Source: DASRDU01 sp035652435 (GTDB lineage Bacteria; Acidobacteriota; Blastocatellia; RBC074). From it: 64,000 nt of DNA. The DNA lies in NCBI GenBank assembly GCA_035652435.1, contig DASRDU010000072.1, positions 115,242 through 179,241 of the forward strand. Direction: 5' to 3'. Positions 47,631 to 56,098 of the stretch are shown here, in pieces; the stretch's first letter is position 1; every line of letters starts with the position of its first letter. Made by a program: the position numbers and the translations under genes. Below the pieces are notes generated by a model, which ran no database searches, had not been told where the DNA came from, and was given only the letters and a program-made list of their open reading frames with translations.

Positions 47631-48299
47631 TCAGGCCGAAGCCCGGATCAGCAGCTGATCATTGACCGCACAGACTCCCGGCGCGTGGCTGACGGCGCCG
47701 ACCACGGCGCGCTTCTCCGCGTAAGAGCGGACGCTGCCGTCCAGCGTGACTTCGCCGCCGCGGACAGAGACCCTGATGCGCTCGGCCTCACGTTCGGCCC
47801 TGCGCTCGAGCGCCTCTTCGATGATCCCGCGTACTTCATCGGGTCTGATCTCAGGCGGGCTGATGGCGAGCCGGTTGTGAACGCCTTTCACCCCGTGAAG
47901 GTAGCGCACGGCGCGCTCAGCATCCTCGCGCTGGCTGATCGTGTCCACGCCGCCTTCGAGCGTCACCCAGCCGTCCGAAACGGTCGAGCGGATGTGGTCA
48001 TCGGGGACCAGCACGTCCCACTCGAGCGCGTGCCGCACGGCCTTCGCGATCTCGGTGTCGGTGCGGGCAAGGCTGCCCGGCAGCTTCACCAGAATGTCGT
48101 TGGCGACATCCAGCACGCCGTGGACGCGGAACGCGGCCTCCTGTGCGGCCAGCTTGCGGGCGTAGCTGCTGACCGCGCCGCCGAGCGTCACGACGCCTTT
48201 GCTCACCGCCACGCCGATTTCGGTCTCCTCCACGCGCGTGTCCCAGCGCAGTTCACGCTCGACTTCCTGCTTGATCTGATCATCAGGTTTGACGTACAT
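47631..48299 (-). CDS. Triple BON domain protein
   Basis: A 222-residue protein made of three BON domains, at about residues 5-75, 78-145 and 150-220, each with the alpha-beta pattern around GxVTLxGxV (GVVTLGGAVSSYARK, GWVTLEGGVDTISQR, GEVTLDGSVRSYAEK) followed by a HGV or PGV turn. BON proteins bind membranes or phospholipid and are osmotic or envelope stress factors (OsmY, Kbp). No signal peptide is seen, so it is probably cytoplasmic, like Kbp. The start at 48299 is chosen because GGAGGA lies 8 bases upstream; an ATG at 48317 would place that site inside the gene. Confidence 0.9.
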   Translation of the reverse strand: MYVKPDDQIKQEVERELRWDTRVEETEIGVAVSKGVVTLGGAVSSYARKLAAQEAAFRVHGVLDVANDILVKLPGSLARTDTEIAKAVRHALEWDVLVPDDHIRSTVSDGWVTLEGGVDTISQREDAERAVRYLHGVKGVHNRLAISPPEIRPDEVRGIIEEALERRAEREAERIRVSVRGGEVTLDGSVRSYAEKRAVVGAVSHAPGVCAVNDQLLIRASA

Positions 48300-48617
48300 C
48301 GCACTTTCCTCCTTCATTCAAATCACAATCCGGGCTGCCGATGAAATTTTCCCCCGGACGTGATGGCATGTTAAGAACGGCAACCGGCATACCATCTCAG
48401 GGCTCCCGACAATTACGCGCAGTTACAGGCCGGCGCCTCACCGTGCTGCGCGAAGTTCCCCATTTTCGGCAGCGCGGTTGCGTGAAATCACACTGTGCTG
48501 ACGGGGGTGAAGATGAATCCCGTGCCTTTCGGGCCGCCCTGACCGGGGGAACGTGACTTGCACAACCGTGTTCCGAGCTTCGGCGAGTGCTTAGTCCCCG
48601 GCAGGAAGAGGAAAGGT
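48300..48617. other. Divergent intergenic region between BON and tandem Usp genes
   Basis: 318 bases between two divergent stress genes. It should hold both promoters. I see no clear -35/-10 pair, repeat or gene. The open frames at 48341-48556 and the 5' extension from 48558 lack ribosome sites and look accidental. Confidence 0.5.
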
Positions 48618-49517
48618 ATGAATCAGGCAGAGTCGCAAATCGGGTTTAATCGAATCTTTCACCCGTCAGATCTTTCGGAGGCGAGCGAAGTGGCCTTTGC
48701 GCACGCGCTCCGGCTGGCGCTGCCGGGGCAGTCCAGACTGACCATCCTGCACACCGACCCCGAGGGCAGTGAGGCCCGGTGGTCAGAATTCCCCGGAGTC
48801 CGCCGGGCGCTGGAGCGGTGGGGAGTCCTGCCGCCCGGCAGTTTGAAGGATGCTGTCGCCGGGCTCGGACTGGAGGTGGAAAAGATCGCGACGCCGCACC
48901 GTGACCCGGTGGCCGCAATTCTGTCTTACCTCAGTCAGCATCCTCACGACCTGATCGTGCTCTCGACTCACCAGTACGAAGGTCTGAGGCGCTGGCTGCA
49001 CAAGACGGTGGCCGAGCCGGTTGCCCGCCGTTCGGGTGAGATGACCTTATTCATCCCGCGCGGCTTTGACGGCTTTGTTTCTCGCCGGGACGGTTCAGTG
49101 ACATTGCGCCACGTCCTCATCCCGGTGGATCACCATCCGTATCCGCAGCCGGCCATTGAAGCCGCGGCGTCAATCGCCAGCCGGGCCGGGGTGCGCGCGG
49201 TCAACTTCACTCTGCTCCACGTCGGTCACGAAGGGGATTTCCCGGAACTCAGAACGCCCGGGCGGGAAGGGTGGAAATGGAGAAGGATTATTCGGCAGGG
49301 CGGCGTTGAAGAGCACGTTCTGCTGGCCGAGATTGAATACGAAGTGGATCTGATTGTGATGACGACTGCGGGTCATGACGGGTTCCTGGACGCCCTGCGC
49401 GGCAGCACGACCGAGCGAATCGTCCGCATGGCCTCCTGCCCGGTGCTCGCCGTCCCGGCAGTTGAATCTGCGGCCGTATCACCTGAGGTCGTACCCGGCT
49501 GGCAGCCGGCAGTCTGA
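48618..49517 (+). CDS. Tandem universal stress protein
   Basis: A 299-residue protein with two Usp domains. The first (about 10-150) has RIFHPSDLSEASEVAFAHAL and DLIVLSTHQYEGLRRWLHKTVAEPVAR; the second (about 160-290) has HVLIPVDHHPYPQPAIEAA and DLIVMTTAGHDGFLDALRGSTTERIVR. The nucleotide loops are degenerate in the first and nearer to GSTTERI in the second, so ATP binding is doubtful. AGGAAGAGGAAAGG before the ATG at 48618 decides the start over the longer frame from 48558. It lies next to the DksA-like gene. Confidence 0.9.
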   Translation: MNQAESQIGFNRIFHPSDLSEASEVAFAHALRLALPGQSRLTILHTDPEGSEARWSEFPGVRRALERWGVLPPGSLKDAVAGLGLEVEKIATPHRDPVAAILSYLSQHPHDLIVLSTHQYEGLRRWLHKTVAEPVARRSGEMTLFIPRGFDGFVSRRDGSVTLRHVLIPVDHHPYPQPAIEAAASIASRAGVRAVNFTLLHVGHEGDFPELRTPGREGWKWRRIIRQGGVEEHVLLAEIEYEVDLIVMTTAGHDGFLDALRGSTTERIVRMASCPVLAVPAVESAAVSPEVVPGWQPAV

Positions 49518-49562
49518 ACCGAACTGCCGCCCCGGTACTGTACCAATCTTTCAGGCAAGGCA

Positions 49563-49907
49563 ATGGAGGCTGATATGCAGGAGTATCACGCAATCAAACA
49601 GCAACTGATCACGAGATCGGACGAGATTCGGCACCGGCTTGAGCGAATTACCAGCGACGTGCGGCACGTCAACCAGCCGCTCGCCGCGGATTTTGAAGAA
49701 CAGGTGGTCGAGCGCGAAAACGATCAGGTACTCGACGCGCTCAATGACTCGATCCGCGCCGAACTGGCGCAGATCGAGGGGACGCTCGGCCGCCTCGACC
49801 GCGGCGAGTACGGGGTCTGTGAGGTCTGCGGCCGGCGTATTCCGATCAGGCGACTCGAAGTCCTGCCGCACGCCAGCCGCTGTGTGGTCTGTGCGGAAAA
49901 GGGTTGA
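49563..49907 (+). CDS. DksA/TraR-type C4 zinc-finger protein
   Basis: A 114-residue protein with a coiled-coil N-terminal part (about 5-75) and a C-terminal zinc finger VCEVCGRRI...RCVVC. The conserved preamble LDALNDSIRAELAQIEGTLGRLDRGEYG matches the DksA/TraR/YocK group. True DksA binds the RNA polymerase secondary channel with ppGpp; short proteins of this type may act similarly in stress. It lies in the stress block, 45 bases after the tandem Usp gene and overlapping the open frame of the next gene by a few bases. Confidence 0.9.
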   Translation: MEADMQEYHAIKQQLITRSDEIRHRLERITSDVRHVNQPLAADFEEQVVERENDQVLDALNDSIRAELAQIEGTLGRLDRGEYGVCEVCGRRIPIRRLEVLPHASRCVVCAEKG

Positions 49908-49951
49908 ATGAGTTGGCAAGCAATATGGCAGTGCGATTAAGGAGAAGGATT

Positions 49952-50380
49952 ATGTCAGGCAAAATTCTGAAGCTGGTGGTGATCGGCTTGCTGATCAATT
50001 TCACCAGCACCGGCACCGCTCACGCCCGTCCGGGCGAGAGGACGTCGGCCCCGACACAAGGGACGAGTCAGCAGTCTCAGGAAGAGCAGTACAAGAAACA
50101 GGTTGTGGATTGGGGGACCAATAAGCCCGTTTCCGTCAGACTCAAATCCGGCGACCGGGTCGAAGGCCGGATCGCCGGGATCAGGGACGACGTCTTTACC
50201 GTGCAGATGGTGGAGAAGGGGAAAGTGACATCGAGGGACGTTCGGTACAGCGAGGTGAGAAGCCTGAAGGAGAAAAACGGCAGGGCCGGCAAAATCGTCG
50301 GTTACACCACGCTGGGCATCCTGGCCGGCGTCGGGGTGACGTTTCTGGTGATCCTGGCCATCGTGGCCGCCAACGATTGA
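49952..50380 (+). CDS. Exported/membrane protein of unknown function with Sm-like core
   Basis: A 142-residue protein with a signal peptide (ILKLVVIGLLINFTSTGTAHA) and a C-terminal membrane segment (IVGYTTLGILAGVGVTFLVILAIVAA). The middle contains VSVRLKSGDRVEGRIAGIRDDVFTVQ, a beta pattern similar to Sm-like or 'LSm-fold' small domains. I recognise no named family. AAGGAGAAGG precedes the ATG at 49952; the frame is open from 49904 but that extension lacks a ribosome site. It is probably cotranscribed with the DksA-like gene. Confidence 0.7.
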   Translation: MSGKILKLVVIGLLINFTSTGTAHARPGERTSAPTQGTSQQSQEEQYKKQVVDWGTNKPVSVRLKSGDRVEGRIAGIRDDVFTVQMVEKGKVTSRDVRYSEVRSLKEKNGRAGKIVGYTTLGILAGVGVTFLVILAIVAAND

Positions 50381-50541
50381 TGAGTCTTTGAACGGGGCTG
50401 GGGAGTGCGGGTATGATCTGATTGTCCCCTGACGCGCCACCGGCGAATCAGATTCGGATCACAACCTGCCCGACAGAGTTTGCGGCCGAAGCGCCCCGCC
50501 CGGAGGTTCGCGGCGAAGTTCGTCGGGCGGTTGAATCGGTG

Positions 50542-51570
50542 ATGAGAGCCTGCCTGTTACAATCCAGCGCGCCCATCGAGCAGAATCCGCTCGTTTACAC
50601 CGAGGTGCCGCGGCCCACGCCCGCGGGCGATCAGGTGCTGGTGCGCGTGAGCGCGTGCGGCGTCTGTCGCACCGATCTGCACGTGATCGAAGGCGAATTG
50701 CCGCAGCGCAAAATGCCCGTCATCCCCGGCCATCAGGTCGTCGGCCGGATTGAGCAGGTGGGCGAACAGGTCACGCGCCTCAAAGTCGGTGACCGCGTCG
50801 GCATCCCATGGCTGCACCGGACCTGCGGCGAGTGCGAATACTGCCGCGACGGCAAAGAGAACCTGTGCGAGCGCGCCACCTTCACCGGCTGGGTCGTTGA
50901 CGGCGGGTATGCCGAATACGCGCTGGCCCCGGCAGGTTTCGTTTACCCGATCCCCGACTCGTTCGGCGATGAAGAGGCGGCGCCGCTGCTGTGCGCCGGG
51001 ATCATCGGCTTTCGCTCGCTGCGGCTCTCCGGGCTGACGGGGAAGAGCCCGGGCAAGAGGCTCGGGCTGTATGGCTTTGGTAACGCCGCGCACGTGGCGA
51101 TTCAGGTGGCGCGGCACTGGGGCGTTGATGTTTACGCCTTCACGCGCGACATGCGACATCAGCAACTGGCCCTGGAACTCGGCGCCGTGTGGGCCGGCGG
51201 CGCGGGCGAGGAGGCCCCGGCGAAGCTCGACAGCGCGATCATCTTCGCGCCCGCCGGCGAACTCGTCATCGCCGCGCTGAAGGTCTTGAAGAAGGGCGGC
51301 ACGCTGGCGCTCGGCGGCATTCACATGAGTCAGATTCCGCCGCTTGATTATCAATTGCTTTATCACGAACGAGTCGTCCGCAGCGTCGCCAACAACACGC
51401 GCGAGGACGGCATCGACTTCCTGAACATCGCCGCCGAAATCCCGATCAGAACTCAGGTGCAGATCTTCCCGCTCAGTGAAACCAACCGCGCCCTTAACGC
51501 GCTCAAGCACGACGCGATTCGCGGCGCGGCAGTCGTCAGAGTCATTGAGAACTCTGCCACGCCGGTTTAG
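50542..51570 (+). CDS. Zinc-binding alcohol dehydrogenase (TIGR02822-like)
   Basis: A 342-residue medium-chain dehydrogenase. The catalytic zinc site uses C42 in ACGVCRTDLHVIEG and H64 in PGHQVVG. The structural zinc loop CGECEYCRDGKENLC carries four cysteines. The nucleotide fold is visible in RLGLYGFGNAAHVAIQVARHWG. Members oxidise alcohols or reduce aldehydes with NAD(P). The TIGR02822 subfamily is often annotated AdhA-like. ATG 50542 is chosen over the TTG at 50422 because homology begins there. Confidence 0.92.
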   Translation: MRACLLQSSAPIEQNPLVYTEVPRPTPAGDQVLVRVSACGVCRTDLHVIEGELPQRKMPVIPGHQVVGRIEQVGEQVTRLKVGDRVGIPWLHRTCGECEYCRDGKENLCERATFTGWVVDGGYAEYALAPAGFVYPIPDSFGDEEAAPLLCAGIIGFRSLRLSGLTGKSPGKRLGLYGFGNAAHVAIQVARHWGVDVYAFTRDMRHQQLALELGAVWAGGAGEEAPAKLDSAIIFAPAGELVIAALKVLKKGGTLALGGIHMSQIPPLDYQLLYHERVVRSVANNTREDGIDFLNIAAEIPIRTQVQIFPLSETNRALNALKHDAIRGAAVVRVIENSATPV

Positions 51571-51614
51571 TATCCGTTCGGTCATCTCCAAATTGCAGTG
51601 ACAGGTGGATTCAA

Positions 51615-52718
51615 TTGATCACGGATGAGAAAACCGGCGGCCGCCGGATGGATAATCAGTGGCTGAGGCAGATCGTCGTGCAGGTGATCCTGCTCGGCGC
51701 CGCGGCGCTCGCTGGCATCTGGCTGCTCTATGCCCTCAGAAAGATCTTCCTGCTCCTCGCGCTCACCATTTTCTTCTGCTACTTCATCAGCCCGATCATC
51801 GAGTTCATTGAGCGCCCGCTCCGAATAGGCCGCTCCGTCCGGCGGGCGCCGCACACTCTGGCCATTGGCATCGTCTATCTGCTCCTGTTTGGGGTGGTCA
51901 CCCTCGCTCTGGAGTTGCTGCTGCCGCTGCTTTCGGAGCAGGTCGGTGCGCTGGCCGCTCAGGCGCCATCCTATGCCGAGCGTCTCAATCAATATGCCCA
52001 GCATCTCAGCTCTCTGCCCGGGCGATACCACCTGCCGGCGGGCTGGCAGCAGACGGTCAGAGACGGGCTGAATGCGACATTCGTCGGCGCGATGACCTGG
52101 CTGCAATCCGGAGTCGTCCGGGTGGTTCAGCTGACGCTCTATCTCCCCTGGCTGGTGTTGATCCCCATTCTCGGCTTCTTTTTATTGAAAGACGGGAAGG
52201 CCTTCACGCATCAGATCCTCATTTCACTGCCTGATGGTGATACGCGACGGCGCGCGGCGAATTTCCTGAATGACGTGAGTCGGACTCTGGCCGCTTACAT
52301 CAGGGCGCAGCTGCTGGCCTGCCTGATCGTGGGCACCGTCGTGGCCATCGGGCTCCGGCTGCTCGGCACGCCCTACTCGCTGGTGCTGGGAGTGGCGGCG
52401 GCGGTGCTGGAATTCATCCCGCTGGTCGGGCCGCTCTCGCTGGCGGTGATCGCCGCCCTTGTCGCGAGCTTTGAGTCGTGGCGCCTCGCGCTGCTGGTGC
52501 TGGCCTTCCTCGGTCTGCTGAGAGTCATCGAGGATTATGTGATCTACCCACGGCTGATCGGCCGCGAAGTGGAGATGCACCCGCTGGTGGTCATTCTGGC
52601 CGTCCTGTGCGGGGCCGAACTCGGAGGCATCGCAGGCGTCTTTCTCGCCGTGCCTGTCGCTGCGCTGCTGGTGGTCAGCCTGAAGCACTGGCGGGGGATG
52701 AGGTCATCCGCAGGATAA
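51615..52718 (+). CDS. AI-2E family transporter
   Basis: A 367-residue membrane protein of the AI-2 exporter/UPF0118 family. It has an N-terminal pair of helices (LRKIFLLLALTIFFCYFISPIIEFIE), a large middle domain and the conserved C-terminal helices with VAAAVLEFIPLVGPLSL, PRLIGREVEMHPLVVILAVL and IAGVFLAVPVAALLVV. Members export autoinducer-2 or Na+/H+ in different species; the substrate here is unknown. The TTG at 51615 has AGGTGG six bases upstream; an ATG at 51648 lacks one. Confidence 0.9.
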   Translation: MITDEKTGGRRMDNQWLRQIVVQVILLGAAALAGIWLLYALRKIFLLLALTIFFCYFISPIIEFIERPLRIGRSVRRAPHTLAIGIVYLLLFGVVTLALELLLPLLSEQVGALAAQAPSYAERLNQYAQHLSSLPGRYHLPAGWQQTVRDGLNATFVGAMTWLQSGVVRVVQLTLYLPWLVLIPILGFFLLKDGKAFTHQILISLPDGDTRRRAANFLNDVSRTLAAYIRAQLLACLIVGTVVAIGLRLLGTPYSLVLGVAAAVLEFIPLVGPLSLAVIAALVASFESWRLALLVLAFLGLLRVIEDYVIYPRLIGREVEMHPLVVILAVLCGAELGGIAGVFLAVPVAALLVVSLKHWRGMRSSAG

Positions 52719-52774
52719 TCTTCGGCTAAGGTGATTACGGCCTGCCGCCAGGGCGATTGTCAGGGTGAATGAAA

Positions 52775-54325
52775 TCAGCTCACCTGCACTGATGGGATGT
52801 GACTCAGCAGCTGGGTGAGCTTATCAAAGTCGAGTGGCTTGACCAGGTGGGCGCTGAACCCTGCTTCCATCGCCAGCTTCCGGTCTTCGGGCTGGCCATA
52901 GCCGGACAGCGCAATCATGAAGATCCCGCCGCCTTCCGGCGCGGCCCGCACCTTCTGGGCGACCTCAAATCCGTCCAGAACCGGCAGCCCGATATCAACC
53001 AGCGCTATTTCGGGCTTCAGCTCCAGCGCCATCTCAACCCCCTGCTGTCCGTCCTCCGCCACGTCCACGCGGTGCCCTTCGATCTCCAGCAGCAGCCGCA
53101 ACGACTCCCGCCCCTCTTCGCTGTCTTCAACGATCAGGATGTGGCGCGGGCGGACGGCGGGCTGTGCCCGCTCACTCTGCCGCGAGGGTAAGGGCCCATA
53201 GTAAAGCGGCAGGCGAACCGTGAATTCGCTGCCCTGACCGAGGCCGGGACTCGATGCCACTACGCTCCCGCCGTGTTTCTCGGCGAGGCGGCGCACGAGC
53301 GACAGCCCGAGGCCGAGGCCACCCTGAGAGCGATCAAGGGTGCCTTCCACCTGGGTGAAGATTCCGAAGATCGCCGAGAGCATTTCGGGCGCGATCCCGA
53401 CGCCGGTGTCCTCGACCCGGATGACGGCCTCCTCCCGCTCGCGCGCGACAGAGAGGCGAATGCGCCCGTCCGGGGGCGTGTACTTGATCGCGTTGCTCAG
53501 CAGGTTGGAGATGATCTGTTCCAGCCGCGCCGGGTCGCCTTCGACCATGACGGGGCCGGCCTCGACGGTGAGGGAGAGCGATTGCCGCTGCGGCCCTTCA
53601 TTCAAACGCAGTGATTGCAGACAGCGTTCGGCCACCTCATTGAGGTCTACAGGCTCGCGCCGCAGCGTAATCTTCCCGGAAGTGATCCGGGAGACGTCCA
53701 GCATGTCGTCCACCAGGCGCGAGAGCTGGCGGACCTGACGCGCGATGATCTCCCGCAGCCGGACGGGCTGGTCATCCTGAGATGAGATCTGATTGAGGAC
53801 CTGAACCGCGTTGGAGATGGCATTGAGGGGATTACGCAACTCATGGCCGAGCATGGCCAGAAACATGTCTTTCTGCCGGTCACTCTCTTCCAGCTGGCGC
53901 AGCAGGTCACGCGCCTGATACTGGCGGCGGCGCACGCGTAAGGCGGCCCTGAGCGCGCTCACCACGGTGGTAATGCGGATGGGCCGTTCGAGGATCGTGA
54001 CGTTGGCGCGCGGCCCGACCGTCTCGAGCAGGACGTCGGCGTTCGACTCGCCGCCAGCGAAGAGAATGACGGGCAGGTCCGACCAGGGGGGCTGACGGTC
54101 GAGCGTTTCGAAAAATAACGCCGCCGGCCCCTCCAGCGCCTCTTCAACAAGCAGCGCGGCGCCCGCGCCGGCTTCAATCTCCCGGCAGAGTTCTTCCATC
54201 CCGCGACAGGCCTGCGCCAGGATGCCTGCCTGGGAGAGGACCGTGCAGGCCAGTTCCGCATCCCGCCCCGTCGGGGCAAGGATGAGGACACGCTCTTCGT
54301 GTTGTTCAGTCTGCGGCTGCCTCAT
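52775..54325 (-). CDS. Hybrid histidine kinase partner of KaiC-like ATPase
   Basis: A 516-residue soluble kinase. It begins with a degenerate receiver-like domain (about 10-125, VLILAPTGRDAELACTVL) without the normal phospho-Asp. Next comes a HisKA domain with LGHELRNPLNAI, an ATPase domain with N box LLSNAIKYT, G1 EDTGVGIAPE and G2 GGLGLGLSLV, and a C-terminal receiver with VEDSEEGRESL, VDIGLPVLDG and VKPLDFDK. The gene overlaps the KaiC-like gene by 20 bases, so they are one operon. It probably relays a signal from the KaiC homologue. A longer frame to 54460 exists but lies inside the upstream gene. Confidence 0.92.
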   Translation of the reverse strand: MRQPQTEQHEERVLILAPTGRDAELACTVLSQAGILAQACRGMEELCREIEAGAGAALLVEEALEGPAALFFETLDRQPPWSDLPVILFAGGESNADVLLETVGPRANVTILERPIRITTVVSALRAALRVRRRQYQARDLLRQLEESDRQKDMFLAMLGHELRNPLNAISNAVQVLNQISSQDDQPVRLREIIARQVRQLSRLVDDMLDVSRITSGKITLRREPVDLNEVAERCLQSLRLNEGPQRQSLSLTVEAGPVMVEGDPARLEQIISNLLSNAIKYTPPDGRIRLSVAREREEAVIRVEDTGVGIAPEMLSAIFGIFTQVEGTLDRSQGGLGLGLSLVRRLAEKHGGSVVASSPGLGQGSEFTVRLPLYYGPLPSRQSERAQPAVRPRHILIVEDSEEGRESLRLLLEIEGHRVDVAEDGQQGVEMALELKPEIALVDIGLPVLDGFEVAQKVRAAPEGGGIFMIALSGYGQPEDRKLAMEAGFSAHLVKPLDFDKLTQLLSHIPSVQVS

Positions 54326-55832
54326 TGCTTTGCCCAAGTAATGGTTCTGCAGCACCCGTGTACTCCGGGTGCCCCGAGAGGATCGCCCGGAATTCTCTGA
54401 GCTGTCTGCCGACCTGAAGACCCACCGGCCCGACGCAGAACTCACGGATACTGCGTTCATGGTCGCCGCTCCGCTTCTTGGCCACCGAAATCGCCTGACG
54501 GATTTCGCCCTCCGCCTCGAAATAGCGCAACAGAATCACCATGTCTGCCAGATAGCTGACGTCAACCGGCAGAGTCATATTGCTCCCGATCAGCCCATGC
54601 TGAGCCATGACGAGCAGTGTCACTACGCCCTGCTGATTGAGAAATGCCAGCATCTCGCGGACATGTGAGGTCAGGAAATGCTCCTCCGGCATGGCCTGGT
54701 AATAACCATTCAGGCTGTCAATGATCACGACGCCCACCCCGTCGCGTTCGACGGCATGGCAGACCATGTAAGCGAACTCTCCGGGCGACAGCTCCGCCGG
54801 ATCCATCTGCCTGATCATGACCCGGCCCGACTTAACGTGGGTTGCAAGATCTACCCCCAGCGCCGCTGTGCGGGCCAGCAGCAGAACGGGACTCTCTTCA
54901 AAGCTGTAGATGACCACCGATTTACCCTGCTGCGCCGCGACGTGAGCGTATTGCGCCGCGAGCGTTGACTTGCCCGACCCGGCGGGGCCCATAATCAGAG
55001 TGCCGGTGCCGGCGTCAATGCCTCCCCCCGTGAGCTGATCCAGTTCGGGCAGGTTGCTCGAGAGTTTTTCCGGCGTGAACTCCGGTCGGTGATCCGCCGC
55101 AATCAGGCGCGGGTAGACGATGATCCCCCCGGTTTCGATATTCAGGTCGTGGTACCCGCCGCGATATTTCACGCCCCGCAATTTGAGGACGCGCAGGCGG
55201 CGGCGCGGCCCCCCGTAACCGGGTGAGTTGTGATCGAGCATAATAACGCCGTGCGCGAGGCTCTCAAGCTGGCGGTCGGAAGTCTCTGAGGTGTGATCGT
55301 CGAGCAGCAGCACGGTACACTGTCGCCCGGCAAAGAACTGTTTGAGCGCAAGGATCTGCCGCCGGTACCGCAGCGGGTCACGCGCCAGCAGGCGCATCTC
55401 CGACAGAGAGTCGAAGACCACGCGCTGCGGCTTCACCCGCTCAACCTCACTGAAGACCGCCCTGGTCGTTTCCGCCAGCTCCACCTCGGAAGGGTGAAAG
55501 AGGGTGTATTGTGAATCAACCGTCGCGTCTCCTTCGGGCAGGGAGAGGTCATACAGGGTAATGCCGTCAAGCGACCAGCCGTGAGATTCGGCCACCTCGC
55601 GGAGTTCCTCTCTGGTCTCGGACAGCGTGACATAAAGACACTTCTCACCGCAGCGCAGCCCTTCCAGGAGGAATTGCAGGGCCAGCGTCGTTTTGCCAGT
55701 GCCGGGGTTGCCTTCGAGCAGATAGATTCGATCCCGCGGCAGACCTCCCTTGAGGATTTCGTCCAGTCCCTCTACGCCGGTAGTGATCCTGTTCTGGTTT
55801 GAGTCACTCGTGTTATTCATCACTTTGACCAT
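54306..55832 (-). CDS. KaiC-like two-domain RecA-type ATPase
   Basis: A 508-residue protein with two KaiC/RecA domains. CI (about 15-245) has Walker A EGNPGTGKTTLALQFL, the TLSETREELREVAESHG catalytic glutamates and VVFDSLSEMRLLARDPLRYRR. CII (about 255-485) has GPAGSGKSTLAAQYA, YSFEESPVLL and VVIIDSLNGYYQAM. There is no kaiA or kaiB in the window, so this is a KaiC homologue of the broad bacterial group tied to histidine kinases, not a proven clock gene. It precedes the hybrid kinase on the same strand. An internal ATG at codon 5 is an alternative start. Confidence 0.92.
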   Translation of the reverse strand: MVKVMNNTSDSNQNRITTGVEGLDEILKGGLPRDRIYLLEGNPGTGKTTLALQFLLEGLRCGEKCLYVTLSETREELREVAESHGWSLDGITLYDLSLPEGDATVDSQYTLFHPSEVELAETTRAVFSEVERVKPQRVVFDSLSEMRLLARDPLRYRRQILALKQFFAGRQCTVLLLDDHTSETSDRQLESLAHGVIMLDHNSPGYGGPRRRLRVLKLRGVKYRGGYHDLNIETGGIIVYPRLIAADHRPEFTPEKLSSNLPELDQLTGGGIDAGTGTLIMGPAGSGKSTLAAQYAHVAAQQGKSVVIYSFEESPVLLLARTAALGVDLATHVKSGRVMIRQMDPAELSPGEFAYMVCHAVERDGVGVVIIDSLNGYYQAMPEEHFLTSHVREMLAFLNQQGVVTLLVMAQHGLIGSNMTLPVDVSYLADMVILLRYFEAEGEIRQAISVAKKRSGDHERSIREFCVGPVGLQVGRQLREFRAILSGHPEYTGAAEPLLGQSNEAAAD

Positions 55833-56098
55833 CCGACAAAAATAGTTGAGAGCGGAAGACAGCCTGCGCCCGCGATTGTAGCTCCGGGGTCGGATTCCTT
55901 CTGTATTCCATTGAACAGACCCGCCGATTCAACCACAATATCCAGAGCCTGAACTCTGGCCTGGCTTTTGCTCTTCACATCAGGCAAAACCGGACTGGAG
56001 TTATCTGCCGCCGGCTGGTTCCGGGGAAAGACTGCCGACGAGGGGAAGGTCATCAGGGGAATTTGATTCGCGGACATCGTAGGAAAATTCGCAGTCTC

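Noticed and set aside
54326..54460. 45-codon N-terminal extension of the hybrid kinase
   Set aside because: It lies within the KaiC-like coding region in another frame and is Ser/Arg-rich; the kinase text begins at ATG 54325.
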